Part shown: one piece after another, positions 16,709 to 25,158 of the stretch
Position numbering within the stretch: the stretch's first letter is position 1
Layout: each line of letters begins with the position of its first letter
Assembly (NCBI GenBank): GCA_022779365.1
Contig: JALFSI010000034.1
Span: 27,626-91,625 of the forward strand
From: CAG-170 sp022779365
Lineage (GTDB): Bacteria; Bacillota; Clostridia; Oscillospirales; Oscillospiraceae
Length of the DNA stretch: 64,000 nucleotides
Direction: 5' to 3'
Position numbers and translations under genes: made by a program
The notes under the pieces: generated by a model
Seen by the model: the letters and a program-made list of their open reading frames with translations, nothing else
Told to the model about the DNA's origin: nothing
The model's database searches: none

Positions 16709-17818
16709 ATGAAAACTGTCATGCTGGTATTCGGCACGCGCCCCGAGGCGATCAAAATGTGCCCGCTGGTGAACGAGCTCAAGACGCGCAAGGGTCTCAA
16801 GACCGTCGTCTGCGTCACGGGGCAGCACCGGCAGATGCTCGATCAGGTGCTCGCCGCGTTCGGCGTTGAGCCGGACTACGACCTTTCCATCATGAAGGAC
16901 AAGCAGACGCTGTTTGACATCACCACGAATATCCTGAACCGCATCCGGGCGGTGTTGGAGGAGGTGCGCCCCGACGTTGTGCTCGTGCACGGCGACACGT
17001 CCACCACGTTTGTCACCGCGCTCGCGTGCTTCTACCTGCAAATTCCCGTGGGGCATGTGGAGGCGGGGCTGCGCACCTACAATATTTATTCGCCGTATCC
17101 CGAGGAATTTAACCGGCAGGCGGTCAGTATTATTTCGCAGTACAACTTCGCGCCCACGGCGCGCGCGCGGGACAATCTCCTGCACGAGGGCAAGCGCGCG
17201 GAGACGATCTTTGTCACCGGCAACACCGCCATTGACGCGCTGCAAACGACCGTGCGCGAGGATTATACGCACCCGGAGCTGACCTGGGCGCAGGGCAGCC
17301 GCCTCATCGTCATCACGGCGCACCGGCGCGAAAACCTGGGCGAGCCGATGCACCAAATGTTCCGCGCCATCCGCCGCATTATGGACGAGCACCCCGACGT
17401 CAAGGCGATCTACCCCATCCACATGAACCCCGTGGTACGGCAGGCGGCGGATGAGGAGCTGCGCGGCTGTGACCGCATCCATATCATCGAGCCGATGGAG
17501 GTGCTGGACTTCCACAATCTGCTCGCCCGCAGTTATCTGATCCTGACCGACAGCGGCGGCATTCAGGAGGAAGCGCCGTCGCTCGGCAAGCCCGTGCTCG
17601 TCATGCGCGACACGACCGAGCGTCCCGAGGGCATCGACGCCGGGACGCTGCGGCTGGTGGGCACGAACGAGGACGTCATCTACCGCAATTTTAAGCAGCT
17701 TTTGGAGGACAGCGACGCGTATCAGGCGATGGCGCGCGCCAGCAACCCCTATGGCGACGGGCGCGCCTGCCGCCGCATCGCGGACATTCTGGAAGTCGGA
17801 CACGTCACGTTTGCGTGA
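16709..17818 (+). CDS. wecB: UDP-N-acetylglucosamine 2-epimerase (non-hydrolysing)
   Basis: 369 residues. Starts MKTVMLVFGTRPEAIKM, the family signature. It has GHVEAGLRTYN, HRRENLGEPMHQMFRA and the UDP-binding segment LTDSGGIQEEAPSLGKPVLV. Interconverts UDP-GlcNAc and UDP-ManNAc and so feeds the dehydrogenase upstream. SD AAGGAGG (16695-16701) overlaps the wecC stop, which favours tight coupling. The longer in-frame start at 16667 lies inside wecC and lacks an SD. Confidence 0.95.
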   Translation: MKTVMLVFGTRPEAIKMCPLVNELKTRKGLKTVVCVTGQHRQMLDQVLAAFGVEPDYDLSIMKDKQTLFDITTNILNRIRAVLEEVRPDVVLVHGDTSTTFVTALACFYLQIPVGHVEAGLRTYNIYSPYPEEFNRQAVSIISQYNFAPTARARDNLLHEGKRAETIFVTGNTAIDALQTTVREDYTHPELTWAQGSRLIVITAHRRENLGEPMHQMFRAIRRIMDEHPDVKAIYPIHMNPVVRQAADEELRGCDRIHIIEPMEVLDFHNLLARSYLILTDSGGIQEEAPSLGKPVLVMRDTTERPEGIDAGTLRLVGTNEDVIYRNFKQLLEDSDAYQAMARASNPYGDGRACRRIADILEVGHVTFA

Positions 17819-17842
17819 CAGATAGAATTTAAGGAGGTACCC

Positions 17843-19312
17843 ATGCGCAACCTACTGGCATTCGACCTCGGCGCGTCAAACGGACGCGCGATCCTGGGGC
17901 AGTTCGACGGCGAGAGGATCGTCATGCGTGAGCTGCACCGCTTTGAAAATAACTATGTAGAGATGAACGGCGTATTCTACTGGGATCTGCCGTATCTTTA
18001 CAGCCAGCTCAAGCAGGGGCTGCTTGCCTTCAAGCAGGCAAACGTCGGCGAGCTGGACTGCTTCGGCATCGACACCTGGGGCGTGGATTACGGTCTGCTC
18101 GACCGCAACGACCATCTCCTTTCCAACCCCCGCGCCTACCGCTACGCGGTGGATGACGATTTCCGCGAGACGTGGAAGGTCGTGGATTTCCCCACGCTCT
18201 TTGCCCGCACGGGCATCGCCAATGAGAACTTCAACACGCTCTATCAGCTCTACCGCCGCAAGCGCGAGGGCGACGTGGCGCTGGAAAACGCCGAGACGCT
18301 GCTGTTTATGCCCGACCTGCTGGGCTTTTTGCTCACGGGCGAAAAGAAGTCGGAGTACACCGAGGTCACGACCGGCATGATCTATAATCCCACCGCGAAG
18401 GACTACGACTGGCAGACGATCGACGCGCTGGGGCTGCCGCGCAAGATCTTCACGCCCATGGACCGCGCCGGTCAGCTCCGCGGGCGGCTGCGGGCGGAGC
18501 TTGCCGAGGAGCTGGGCATCAACCGCGCGCACTTTGCCGCCGTGGGCACGCATGATACCGCGTCCGCCCTGGCAGCGATCCCCGGCGAGGGGAGCTTTGC
18601 GTTCTTGTCGAGCGGCACCTGGTCGCTGTTCGGCACGGAGACGGACGCGCCGCTGCTGACCGATACGGTGCGCGAGGCGAATTTCTCCAATGAAGGGACG
18701 ATCCAGGGCGGCTTCTGCCCGCTCAAGAACATCATGGGCTTGTGGCTCATTCAGGAGTGCCGCCGCGACTGGCAGAGGGCGGGGCAGCATCTGAGCTGGG
18801 ACGACATCGTAAAGCAGGCGGAGCAGTCTGAGCCGATGCGCACCGTCATCGACACCGACTGCGGCGACTTTTATGCCGGTGGGCGGATGGTCGAAAAAAT
18901 TCAGGCGTTCGCCCGCCGCACAAATCAGCCCGTGCCCGAAACGGTCGGGCAGGTCGCGCGCTGTATCTATGAGTCGCTGGCGCTCAAGTACCGCTGGGCG
19001 CTGGAGCGGCTGGAGGAGATCAAGGGGCAGCGCATCGAGCAGCTCAACATCGTCGGCGGCGGCATCCAGAATCGGATGCTTGACCAGCTCGTCGCCGATT
19101 CCATCGACCGCCCCGTCATCACGGGTCCCATCGAGGGTGCGGCGATCGGCAACCTGCTGGCGCAGGCGATGGCGCTGGGCGATATTCAGGACATTTCCGA
19201 GCTGCGCGCCGTCGTGCGCCGCTCCGAGCCCGTTGAGCGCTGGACGCCGAACCACACCGAGATCTGGGAGGACGGCTACAAGCGCCTGCTCTCGCTTCTG
19301 GAAAATGCGTAA
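17843..19312 (+). CDS. rhaB: Rhamnulokinase
   Basis: 489 residues, FGGY kinase fold: LAFDLGASNGRAIL (phosphate loop 1), FGIDTWGVDYGLL, GTHDTASALAAIP, LSSGTWSLFG and NIVGGGIQNRMLDQL. Phosphorylates L-rhamnulose with ATP in rhamnose breakdown. No rhamnose isomerase or aldolase is nearby; instead it follows wecC-wecB by 24 bp with SD AAGGAGGT, an unusual partner set. Another FGGY sugar specificity cannot be excluded, but the N-terminal WDLPYLYSQLKQGL region is RhaB-like. Confidence 0.88.
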   Translation: MRNLLAFDLGASNGRAILGQFDGERIVMRELHRFENNYVEMNGVFYWDLPYLYSQLKQGLLAFKQANVGELDCFGIDTWGVDYGLLDRNDHLLSNPRAYRYAVDDDFRETWKVVDFPTLFARTGIANENFNTLYQLYRRKREGDVALENAETLLFMPDLLGFLLTGEKKSEYTEVTTGMIYNPTAKDYDWQTIDALGLPRKIFTPMDRAGQLRGRLRAELAEELGINRAHFAAVGTHDTASALAAIPGEGSFAFLSSGTWSLFGTETDAPLLTDTVREANFSNEGTIQGGFCPLKNIMGLWLIQECRRDWQRAGQHLSWDDIVKQAEQSEPMRTVIDTDCGDFYAGGRMVEKIQAFARRTNQPVPETVGQVARCIYESLALKYRWALERLEEIKGQRIEQLNIVGGGIQNRMLDQLVADSIDRPVITGPIEGAAIGNLLAQAMALGDIQDISELRAVVRRSEPVERWTPNHTEIWEDGYKRLLSLLENA

Positions 19313-19319
19313 AAAACGG

Positions 19320-19348
19320 TTGAGTGTATACGAAAAACGTTGTATACT
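19320..19348 (+). promoter_or_regulatory. Sigma-A promoter of pta
   Basis: TTGAGT, 17-bp spacer, TATACT (19343-19348), 45 bp before the ATG and right after the rhaB stop. Confidence 0.75.
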
Positions 19349-19392
19349 GTAATCAAGAATTGCGCGTAAACGCAAAATTGGAGGTACATAGT

Positions 19393-20409
19393 ATGTTCAC
19401 CAAACTGATCGACGCACTCAAAGCCACCCGCCGCACCATCGTCTTTACCGAAGGTCCTGACGCCCGTATCCTCGAGGCTGCCAGCCGCCTTCTCAAGGAG
19501 GACCTGATGGACGTCATCCTCATCGGTAACGAAGCCGAGGTCAAGGCTGCCGCGGAAAAGGGCAATTTCTGCATCTGCAAGGCGACCATCATCGACCCCG
19601 CGACCTATGACGGCATGGATGAGATGGTGGCGAAAATGGTCGAGCTGCGCAAGGGCAAGATGTCCGAAGAGGACTGCCGCGCCGCGCTCGCCAAGGGCAA
19701 CTATTTCGGCACGATGCTCGTAAAGCTGGGCAAGGCGGACGCGCTGCTCGGCGGCGCGACCTACTCCACCGCCGATACCGTTCGTCCGGCGCTCCAGCTC
19801 GTCAAGACCCGCAAGGGCGCGCACCTCGTCTCCTCCTGCTTCATCCTCTGCCGCGAGGGCAAGGACGGCGCGCAGGAAAAGTACTGCATGGGCGACTGCG
19901 CCATCAACATCGACTATCCCGATACGCTGGATAAGACCACCGGCGAGGTGACGTTCTCCGGCGCGCAGAAGCTGGCGGAGGTCGCCATCGAGTCCGCGCG
20001 CACTGCGCAGTTCTTCGGCATTGACCCCAAGGTCGCCATGCTGAGCTTCTCCACCAAGGGCAGCGGCAAGGGCGGCACGGTCGCGCTGTCCGCCGAGGCA
20101 ACCAAAATTGCCAAGGAGCTCGCGCCTGAGCTTGCCATCGACGGCGAAATGCAGTTTGACGCGGCGGTCTCCCCGGTCGTCGGTCAGCTCAAGTTCCCCG
20201 GCTCGAAGGTCGCGGGCTACGCCAACACGTTCATCTTCCCGTGCATCGAGGCGGGCAACATCGGCTATAAGATCGCGCAGCGTCTGGGCGGCTTTGAGGC
20301 CTACGGTCCGATCCTGCAGGGTCTGAACGCGCCCATCAACGACCTCTCCCGCGGCTGCAACGCCGACGAGGTCTACAAAATGGCGATCATCACGGCAGGC
20401 ATGGCATAA
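19393..20409 (+). CDS. pta: Phosphate acetyltransferase (short form)
   Basis: 338 residues, the compact Pta without N-terminal regulatory domains. Landmarks: TIVFTEGPDARILEAA, LLGGATYSTADTVRPALQL, MLSFSTKGSG and the C-terminal NTFIFPCIEAGNIGYKIAQRL. Interconverts acetyl-CoA and acetyl phosphate. Acetate kinase is not adjacent. Start at ATG 19393 follows GGAGGT; upstream codons overlap the promoter. A phosphate butyryltransferase is less likely because the TYSTADTVRPALQ motif fits Pta. Confidence 0.92.
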   Translation: MFTKLIDALKATRRTIVFTEGPDARILEAASRLLKEDLMDVILIGNEAEVKAAAEKGNFCICKATIIDPATYDGMDEMVAKMVELRKGKMSEEDCRAALAKGNYFGTMLVKLGKADALLGGATYSTADTVRPALQLVKTRKGAHLVSSCFILCREGKDGAQEKYCMGDCAINIDYPDTLDKTTGEVTFSGAQKLAEVAIESARTAQFFGIDPKVAMLSFSTKGSGKGGTVALSAEATKIAKELAPELAIDGEMQFDAAVSPVVGQLKFPGSKVAGYANTFIFPCIEAGNIGYKIAQRLGGFEAYGPILQGLNAPINDLSRGCNADEVYKMAIITAGMA

Positions 20410-20419
20410 GGGTTTCGAA

Positions 20420-20625
20420 CAAAGCGAAAATCAACTCAATACGCAATAAAAAATTCCGGGCGAACCCAGCGTAGCGGTTCGACCGGAAAAAGGAAGAAGG
20501 AAGCCGACAGGAAAAGCGGCCTTGCTTTGCAAGGATGCGTTCCGAAAGGGTTTCTTCTGACGTGGTCTCTCACGCGACCTTACCAAAAACTTCGTGGGAA
20601 TGCCGGCTTCGGCATTCCCGCGTTT
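20420..20625. repeat. Unassigned intergenic element with strong inverted repeats
   Basis: No gene is supported. The segment holds TTCCGG-GCGAACC / GGTTCG-CCGGAA (20451-20486), which on the minus strand is followed by TTTTTT, and GGGAATGCCGG / CCGGCATTCCC (~20596-20619), which on the plus strand is followed by GCGTTTTA and could end the pta transcript. The minus-strand terminator faces no known gene. Confidence 0.45.
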
Positions 20626-20643
20626 TATCCTCGGAGAAAACAT

Positions 20644-22062
20644 ATGAAACTGACAAACTATCTGGGCGACAAGCCCTTCTGGCGCGTGGCGCTGCGGCTG
20701 GCGCTGCCGGTGTCCATCCAGAACGTGCTGTCCAGCTCCTTCCAGCTTGTCGATACGATGATGGTCTCGCGGCTGGGCGACGTGGTGCTCTCCGCCGTCG
20801 GCATGGCGGCGCAGTGGGGCTGGCTGTGTATGCTGCTGGGCTTCGGGCTGTGCTCCGGCATGAGCGTGTTCGTCTCGCAGTATTGGGGCGTCAAGGATCT
20901 CAAGGGCATCCGCCGCGTGCTCGGCATGGGGCTTTTGAGCAGTCTGGTCGTGTCCTTTGCGTTTATGGGCGTGGCGCTTGCCGCGCCGCGCTGGGTCATC
21001 GGGCTGTTCAATCAGGACGCCGCCGTCATCGAGGCGGGCTGCCGGTATCTGACCATCGTCTGCTTCTCGTATCCGGCGGTAGCGCTGATGAATGTGCTCT
21101 CTGCGGTCCTGCGCAACACCGAGCGGGTCAAGCTGCCGATGTACGTCGCCGCCATCACCACGGTCGTAAACGCGTTCGTGGACTACGGTCTCATCAACGG
21201 CGCGTTCGGAATGCCGCGCATGGGCGTTGCGGGCGCGGCGCTGGCGACGTGCATCTCCTCGTGGCTCGGTCCGATTTTGGTGCTGATCTTCTCGCTGATC
21301 GAGAAAAACATCCTCACAGGACCGATCCGGGAGCTGACGCGCTTCGGACTCAAAAACTTCGGCGCGTTCTGCGCCCGCGCGCTGCCCGTTATGTGCAACG
21401 AGGGGCTCTGGGCGATGGGCATTCTGGTGCTCAACATGGTGTATTCCAACATGGGCTATGAATATTACGCCGGTATGACCATTTTTAAGACGTTTTCCGA
21501 GCTTGCCTTCGCGTTTTATGTGGGCATGGGCAACGCCTGCGTCATCATGGTCGGCAAGTCCATCGGCAGCGGCAAGATCCGCCGCGGCGTGGAGGATGCA
21601 CGGCGGTTTTCCGTGCTCGTGCCGCTGCTGGGCGTTGTCATCGGCGGGCTTATGATCCTGCTACGGCATCCGCTGGTGTCGATCTTCTCCACGGGCGAGA
21701 CGCTCTCGGCGCTGACGCTGGCAACGGCGCTTGCCGTGACGGTGTTCTGTTCGCTGGAGGTCGGCTTCCGCAACATCAGCTATGTGCAGGTCGTGGGCGT
21801 GTTCCGCTCCGGCGGCGATACGCTCACGGGAATGTTCTTTGATCTCGGCGCGCTGTGGCTCATCTCCATCCCGCTGACGCTGCTGGCGGCAAATGTGCTG
21901 CACCTGCCGTTTTTGGGTGTGGTCATGTGCGCGTATCTGGGCGAGGATATTCCCAAGAGTCTGCTCAGTATCCGCCATTTCCGCTCCATGAAATGGCTGC
22001 GCCCCGTCACCCCGGAGGGGCAGGCGGGTCTGGAAGCATGGCGCAGAGAAGAGGCAAAATAA
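20644..22062 (+). CDS. MATE-family multidrug/cation antiporter
   Basis: 472 residues, 12 predicted helices in two halves. Start region NYLGDKPFWRVALRLALPVS, then SSSFQLVDTMMVSRLGD in helix 2; the second half repeats the pattern at VIMVGKSIGSGKIRRG. Exports drugs or metabolites in exchange for Na+ or H+; the substrate is unknown. ATG 20644 has GGAGAA before it; the longer in-frame start at 20527 runs through the upstream repeat and is rejected. Not similar enough by eye to the other MATE gene at 55389 to call a recent duplicate. Confidence 0.9.
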   Translation: MKLTNYLGDKPFWRVALRLALPVSIQNVLSSSFQLVDTMMVSRLGDVVLSAVGMAAQWGWLCMLLGFGLCSGMSVFVSQYWGVKDLKGIRRVLGMGLLSSLVVSFAFMGVALAAPRWVIGLFNQDAAVIEAGCRYLTIVCFSYPAVALMNVLSAVLRNTERVKLPMYVAAITTVVNAFVDYGLINGAFGMPRMGVAGAALATCISSWLGPILVLIFSLIEKNILTGPIRELTRFGLKNFGAFCARALPVMCNEGLWAMGILVLNMVYSNMGYEYYAGMTIFKTFSELAFAFYVGMGNACVIMVGKSIGSGKIRRGVEDARRFSVLVPLLGVVIGGLMILLRHPLVSIFSTGETLSALTLATALAVTVFCSLEVGFRNISYVQVVGVFRSGGDTLTGMFFDLGALWLISIPLTLLAANVLHLPFLGVVMCAYLGEDIPKSLLSIRHFRSMKWLRPVTPEGQAGLEAWRREEAK

Positions 22063-22091
22063 ACCGCTGCCCGGCGGCTGTTGCCTGCGGG

Positions 22092-22158
22092 CGCAAAACT
22101 CTGCGAGGCTTTTTCGACAGACTGAAACGCTGCCCGGCGGCTGTTGCCGCCGGGCATA
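22092..22158. repeat. Partial type D repeat with hairpin
   Basis: AAACTCTGCGAGGCTTTTTC matches the end of the type D repeats near 39200 and 61480. It is followed by CGCTGCCCGGCGGC / GCCGCCGGGCA, which may terminate the MATE transcript. Confidence 0.45.
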
Positions 22159-22159
22159 T

Positions 22160-22272
22160 TTAAGTAACAGGTAGTAGTGAATAGGTGCGGTGTCGCGCGG
22201 GGCGCGACGGTTTCAATTCGTGCCGCTGTGCGGCACACCACACTTCTTCACTTTTCGCTCTTCACTCTTCAC
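22160..22272. repeat. Type E repeat, copy 1
   Basis: GTGAATAGGTGCGGTGTCG...CGACGGTTTCAATTCGTGCCGC..GCGGCACACCAC, ending in TTCACTCTTCAC. The second copy is at 34075. Two internal hairpins and outer GTGAAT/TTCAC ends. Confidence 0.6.
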
Positions 22273-22277
22273 GATAT

Positions 22278-24023
22278 TTACGGCAGCTTATACTCCATCG
22301 CGTAATCGCGCATCGCGCGGCGGAAGCCCTCGTCGCCGAGCTTGATCGCCCGAAGCGTTTCATGCAGGTTCAGGTTATGCTGCGCGGTGTCGATGGTGCA
22401 GCCGGCGATGTTCGAGCAGTGGTCGGACGTGCGCTCAAGGTCGGTCAGCAGATCGCAGAGCACAAAGCCTGTTTCGATGCCGCAGGCGCCCTGCTGCATC
22501 CGCAGGATGTGGCGCGTGCGCATCTGCTCCTTGAGAAGGTCGATGACCTGCTCCAGCGGCTCGACCTGCGCCGCCTTTGCAACATCGGCAGTCTCGAACG
22601 ACTCCTCTGTCAGCGTCAGGATCTTCCGCACCGCCGCGGACAGCACCGCCAGCTCCGCCTGCGCCGCCGGGCTGAACGAGAGCTTTTTCTGCCGCAGCTC
22701 CTCCGCCGACTCCAGCACGTTCACGGCGTGGTCGGAAATGCGCTCGAGGTCGCCGATGGATTTGAGCAGCCCCGCGGCTTCCTCGCTCTGCGCCGGACCG
22801 AGCTTGCACGCGCTGAGCTTGACCAGATATGTGCCGAGAATATCCTCGTCGTGGTCGCAGAGCGTTTCCCCCTCGCGGATGCGCGCGGCAAGCTCCGGCG
22901 TATACGCCGTCAGGCTGTCCAGCGCGCCGCGAAGCGCTGCCACCGCGCGCCGCGCCATCTGAGACGCCACCGCGCGGCTCTGCTGCAGCGCCAGCGACGG
23001 CGTTGCAAGCAGGCGCTCATCCAGCTCCGAGAGCTTTTCCTTCTGCGCGTCGTCCGGCACGATGCGGATCGCCAGCCGCTCCAGCAGCCCGCCCGCGGGC
23101 AGGAGCATCGCCGTGCAGAGGATATTGAAGAGCGAATGGCAGACGGCAATGCCGCCCATCGTCGCGCCCTCGTCCAAAATCGCCGGGTGCGCGAGGGCGC
23201 GGACGGCGGAAAAGACCGTCAGCAGCACGACCACGCCGATGATGTTGAACATCAGATGCACCACCGCCGCGCGGCGGGCGTTTTTGTTCGTGCCGACGGA
23301 CGCGATCATCGCCGTCACGCAGGTGCCGATATTCTGCCCCATGATGATGGGGATAGCGGCGGCATAGCTGACCGCGCCGGTCGTCGCCAGCGCCTGCAAA
23401 ATGCCGACGGAGGCGGAGCTGGACTGGATCACGCCCGTGAGCAGCGCGCCCGCGAGCACGCCGAGGATGGGATTTTTGAAGGCGACGAACAGTCTCGTAA
23501 ATGCCGGCACATCCTTCAGCCCCGACACCGCGCCGCTCATCGTCTCCATGCCGAACATGAGCGTGGCAAAGCTGAGCAGGATCAGCCCCGTGTCCTTCTT
23601 GCGTGCATCCTTGCAGAACATGAAATACACCGTGCCGATGAGCGCCAGCACCGGCGTAAACGAGCTGGGCTTTAAGAGCTGCACGAAGAAATTATCCGCC
23701 TGAATGCCGCCCAGGCTCAGCAGCCACGCCGTGACTGTCGTGCCGACGTTCGCGCCCATAATGACGTTGATCGCCTGCCGCAGGGTCATAAGCCCCGAGT
23801 TTACAAAGCCGACGACCATGACCGTGGTCGCGGACGACGACTGAATGATCGCCGTCACGCCCAGACCCGTCAGGAAGCCGGTCAGCGCGCGGTCGGTGAG
23901 CTTGCCGAGCAGGGTGCGCAGACTGCCGCCCGCGCGGCGCTCCAGCCCCTGCCCCATCAGGTTCATGCCAAACAAAAACAGGCACAGCCCGCCGATCATT
24001 TTCAGAAGATCAAAAAAATCCAT
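22278..24023 (-). CDS. Na+/phosphate symporter family protein with C-terminal PhoU-like domain
   Basis: 581 residues. The membrane part holds the two inverted QSSSA repeats typical of NptA/YjbB proteins (QSSSATTVMVVG at ~67 and QSSSASVGILQALA at ~200) in 8-9 helices. Residues ~350-570 form a helical PhoU-like domain (SIGDLERISDHAVNVLESAEEL; LTDLERTSDHCSNIA) that would bind metal and may gate transport. Moves phosphate with Na+ across the membrane, import or export. The start follows GGAGG/AGAGG. Monocistronic. Confidence 0.9.
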   Translation of the reverse strand: MDFFDLLKMIGGLCLFLFGMNLMGQGLERRAGGSLRTLLGKLTDRALTGFLTGLGVTAIIQSSSATTVMVVGFVNSGLMTLRQAINVIMGANVGTTVTAWLLSLGGIQADNFFVQLLKPSSFTPVLALIGTVYFMFCKDARKKDTGLILLSFATLMFGMETMSGAVSGLKDVPAFTRLFVAFKNPILGVLAGALLTGVIQSSSASVGILQALATTGAVSYAAAIPIIMGQNIGTCVTAMIASVGTNKNARRAAVVHLMFNIIGVVVLLTVFSAVRALAHPAILDEGATMGGIAVCHSLFNILCTAMLLPAGGLLERLAIRIVPDDAQKEKLSELDERLLATPSLALQQSRAVASQMARRAVAALRGALDSLTAYTPELAARIREGETLCDHDEDILGTYLVKLSACKLGPAQSEEAAGLLKSIGDLERISDHAVNVLESAEELRQKKLSFSPAAQAELAVLSAAVRKILTLTEESFETADVAKAAQVEPLEQVIDLLKEQMRTRHILRMQQGACGIETGFVLCDLLTDLERTSDHCSNIAGCTIDTAQHNLNLHETLRAIKLGDEGFRRAMRDYAMEYKLP

Positions 24024-24149
24024 ATTCCTCTTGGTCCCTCCACAGCTTTTGTCGGGTAAGAGTATAAAGGACGCAGGTCAAATGCAAGGTCAGCTTTGTG
24101 TAAAATCTAAGTAAAATTTTGCGGGAGTGCGGCGGGTTTGCGGAAGTCC

Positions 24150-24360
24150 AAGGCTTCCCCTCGGGGGGAAGCTGTCCACGGAGCGGACTGATGAGGGGAG
24201 GGGTTGTACGTTCTGAGCGGTTGCTACGTTTGCACGACGCAAAGGCTTCCCTTGGTGACCAAGGGGAGGCTTTGGTACGGGCGAAACGCGTCACAGCTCA
24301 GAACGTACAACTCTTCTCCTCATCCGGCGCTTCGCGCCACCTTCCCCTCAAGGGGAAGGC
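24150..24360. repeat. Type B repeat, copy 1
   Basis: Left end AAGGCTTCCCCTCGGGGGGA and GACTGATGAGGGGAGGG; right end CTTCTCCTCATCCGGCGC and CACCTTCCCC; the left and right ends are imperfect inverted repeats. The middle holds a further palindrome, CTTCCCTTGGTGACCAAGGG. Copy 2 is at 29055 and a broken copy at 63633. Confidence 0.7.
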
Positions 24361-24372
24361 GTGGGTGCGCGC

Positions 24373-24406
24373 AAAAATCGCGGCAGATTTCGTCTGCCGC
24401 GATTTT
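24373..24406 (-). terminator. Terminator of rsmG
   Basis: AAAAATCGCGGCAGA / TCTGCCGCGATTTTT touching the rsmG stop; T-run on the minus strand. Confidence 0.85.
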
Positions 24407-25099
24407 TTACAATGGGCTTTTTTTGATCTTTGCGAAGGCGCGGGGGTATTGCTTGGGGGTCGGGGTCACTTTTTCGATGATGACGACGCGGTGGGTGGTG
24501 TCGGCGACGGGGTATTCATAGATCCTCTGCACCCTGCCGCCAAGCGTGCGGATGGCGCGCTGCGCCTCGTCCACCTCCTCCTGCGCGAGCGCGCCCTTCA
24601 TGGCGAGGAACTGCCCGCCCACGCGCACGAACGGCAGGCACAGCTCCGCCAGCACGTTCAGCCGTGCGACGGCGCGGGACGTGACCACGTCATACTGCTC
24701 GCGGCGCTGCGCGGCGTACTCCTCCGCCCGCGCGGTGACAATCTCCGCCTCCACGCCAAGCCCCGGCAGCACCTCCGCCAGCCAGTTCATGCGCTTTGCC
24801 AGCGAATCGAGCAGCGTCAGCCGGATCGTCGGCTCGGCGATCTTCAGCGGCACGCCGGGAAAGCCCGCGCCGCAGCCGATGTCCAGCACGGTCTTGCCCG
24901 CCAGCTCTGCCGCATCCAGCAGCGCCAGACTGTCGAGAAAATGAAGCTGCGCCACGGCAGCGGGGTCTGTGATGGCGGTCAGGTTCATGACCCGGTTTTT
25001 TCCCAGCAGCGCCGCGCCGAAGGCGCAGAGCGTATCGACCGTTTGCCCGTCCAGCGCACGCCCGCGCGATCGCAAACCGTCCAGCAGCGTCTGTTTCAT
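24407..25099 (-). CDS. rsmG: 16S rRNA (guanine527-N7)-methyltransferase
   Basis: 230 residues. SAM-binding motif VLDIGCGAGFPGVPLKI, then LTLLDSLAKRMNWL, TARAEEYA and VVTSRAVARLNVLAELCLPF, the RsmG/GidB pattern. Methylates G527 of 16S rRNA in the small subunit. It lies 60 bp downstream of the transketolase pair, separated by a terminator, so it probably has its own weak promoter or relies on read-through. Confidence 0.95.
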   Translation of the reverse strand: MKQTLLDGLRSRGRALDGQTVDTLCAFGAALLGKNRVMNLTAITDPAAVAQLHFLDSLALLDAAELAGKTVLDIGCGAGFPGVPLKIAEPTIRLTLLDSLAKRMNWLAEVLPGLGVEAEIVTARAEEYAAQRREQYDVVTSRAVARLNVLAELCLPFVRVGGQFLAMKGALAQEEVDEAQRAIRTLGGRVQRIYEYPVADTTHRVVIIEKVTPTPKQYPRAFAKIKKSPL

Positions 25100-25116
25100 C
25101 GCATTACCTCATAAAA

Positions 25117-25147
25117 ATAGTGGGAAGCACACTGTGCTTCCCACTTA
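25117..25147 (-). terminator. Terminator after the transketolase pair
   Basis: GTGGGAAGCACA / TGTGCTTCCCAC followed by TATTTTTAT on the minus strand. Confidence 0.8.
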
Positions 25148-25158
25148 TTATACAAAAC

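Noticed and set aside
20431..20643. 70-codon minus-strand frame before the MATE gene
   Set aside because: Runs through an intergenic repeat; no SD and no family seen.
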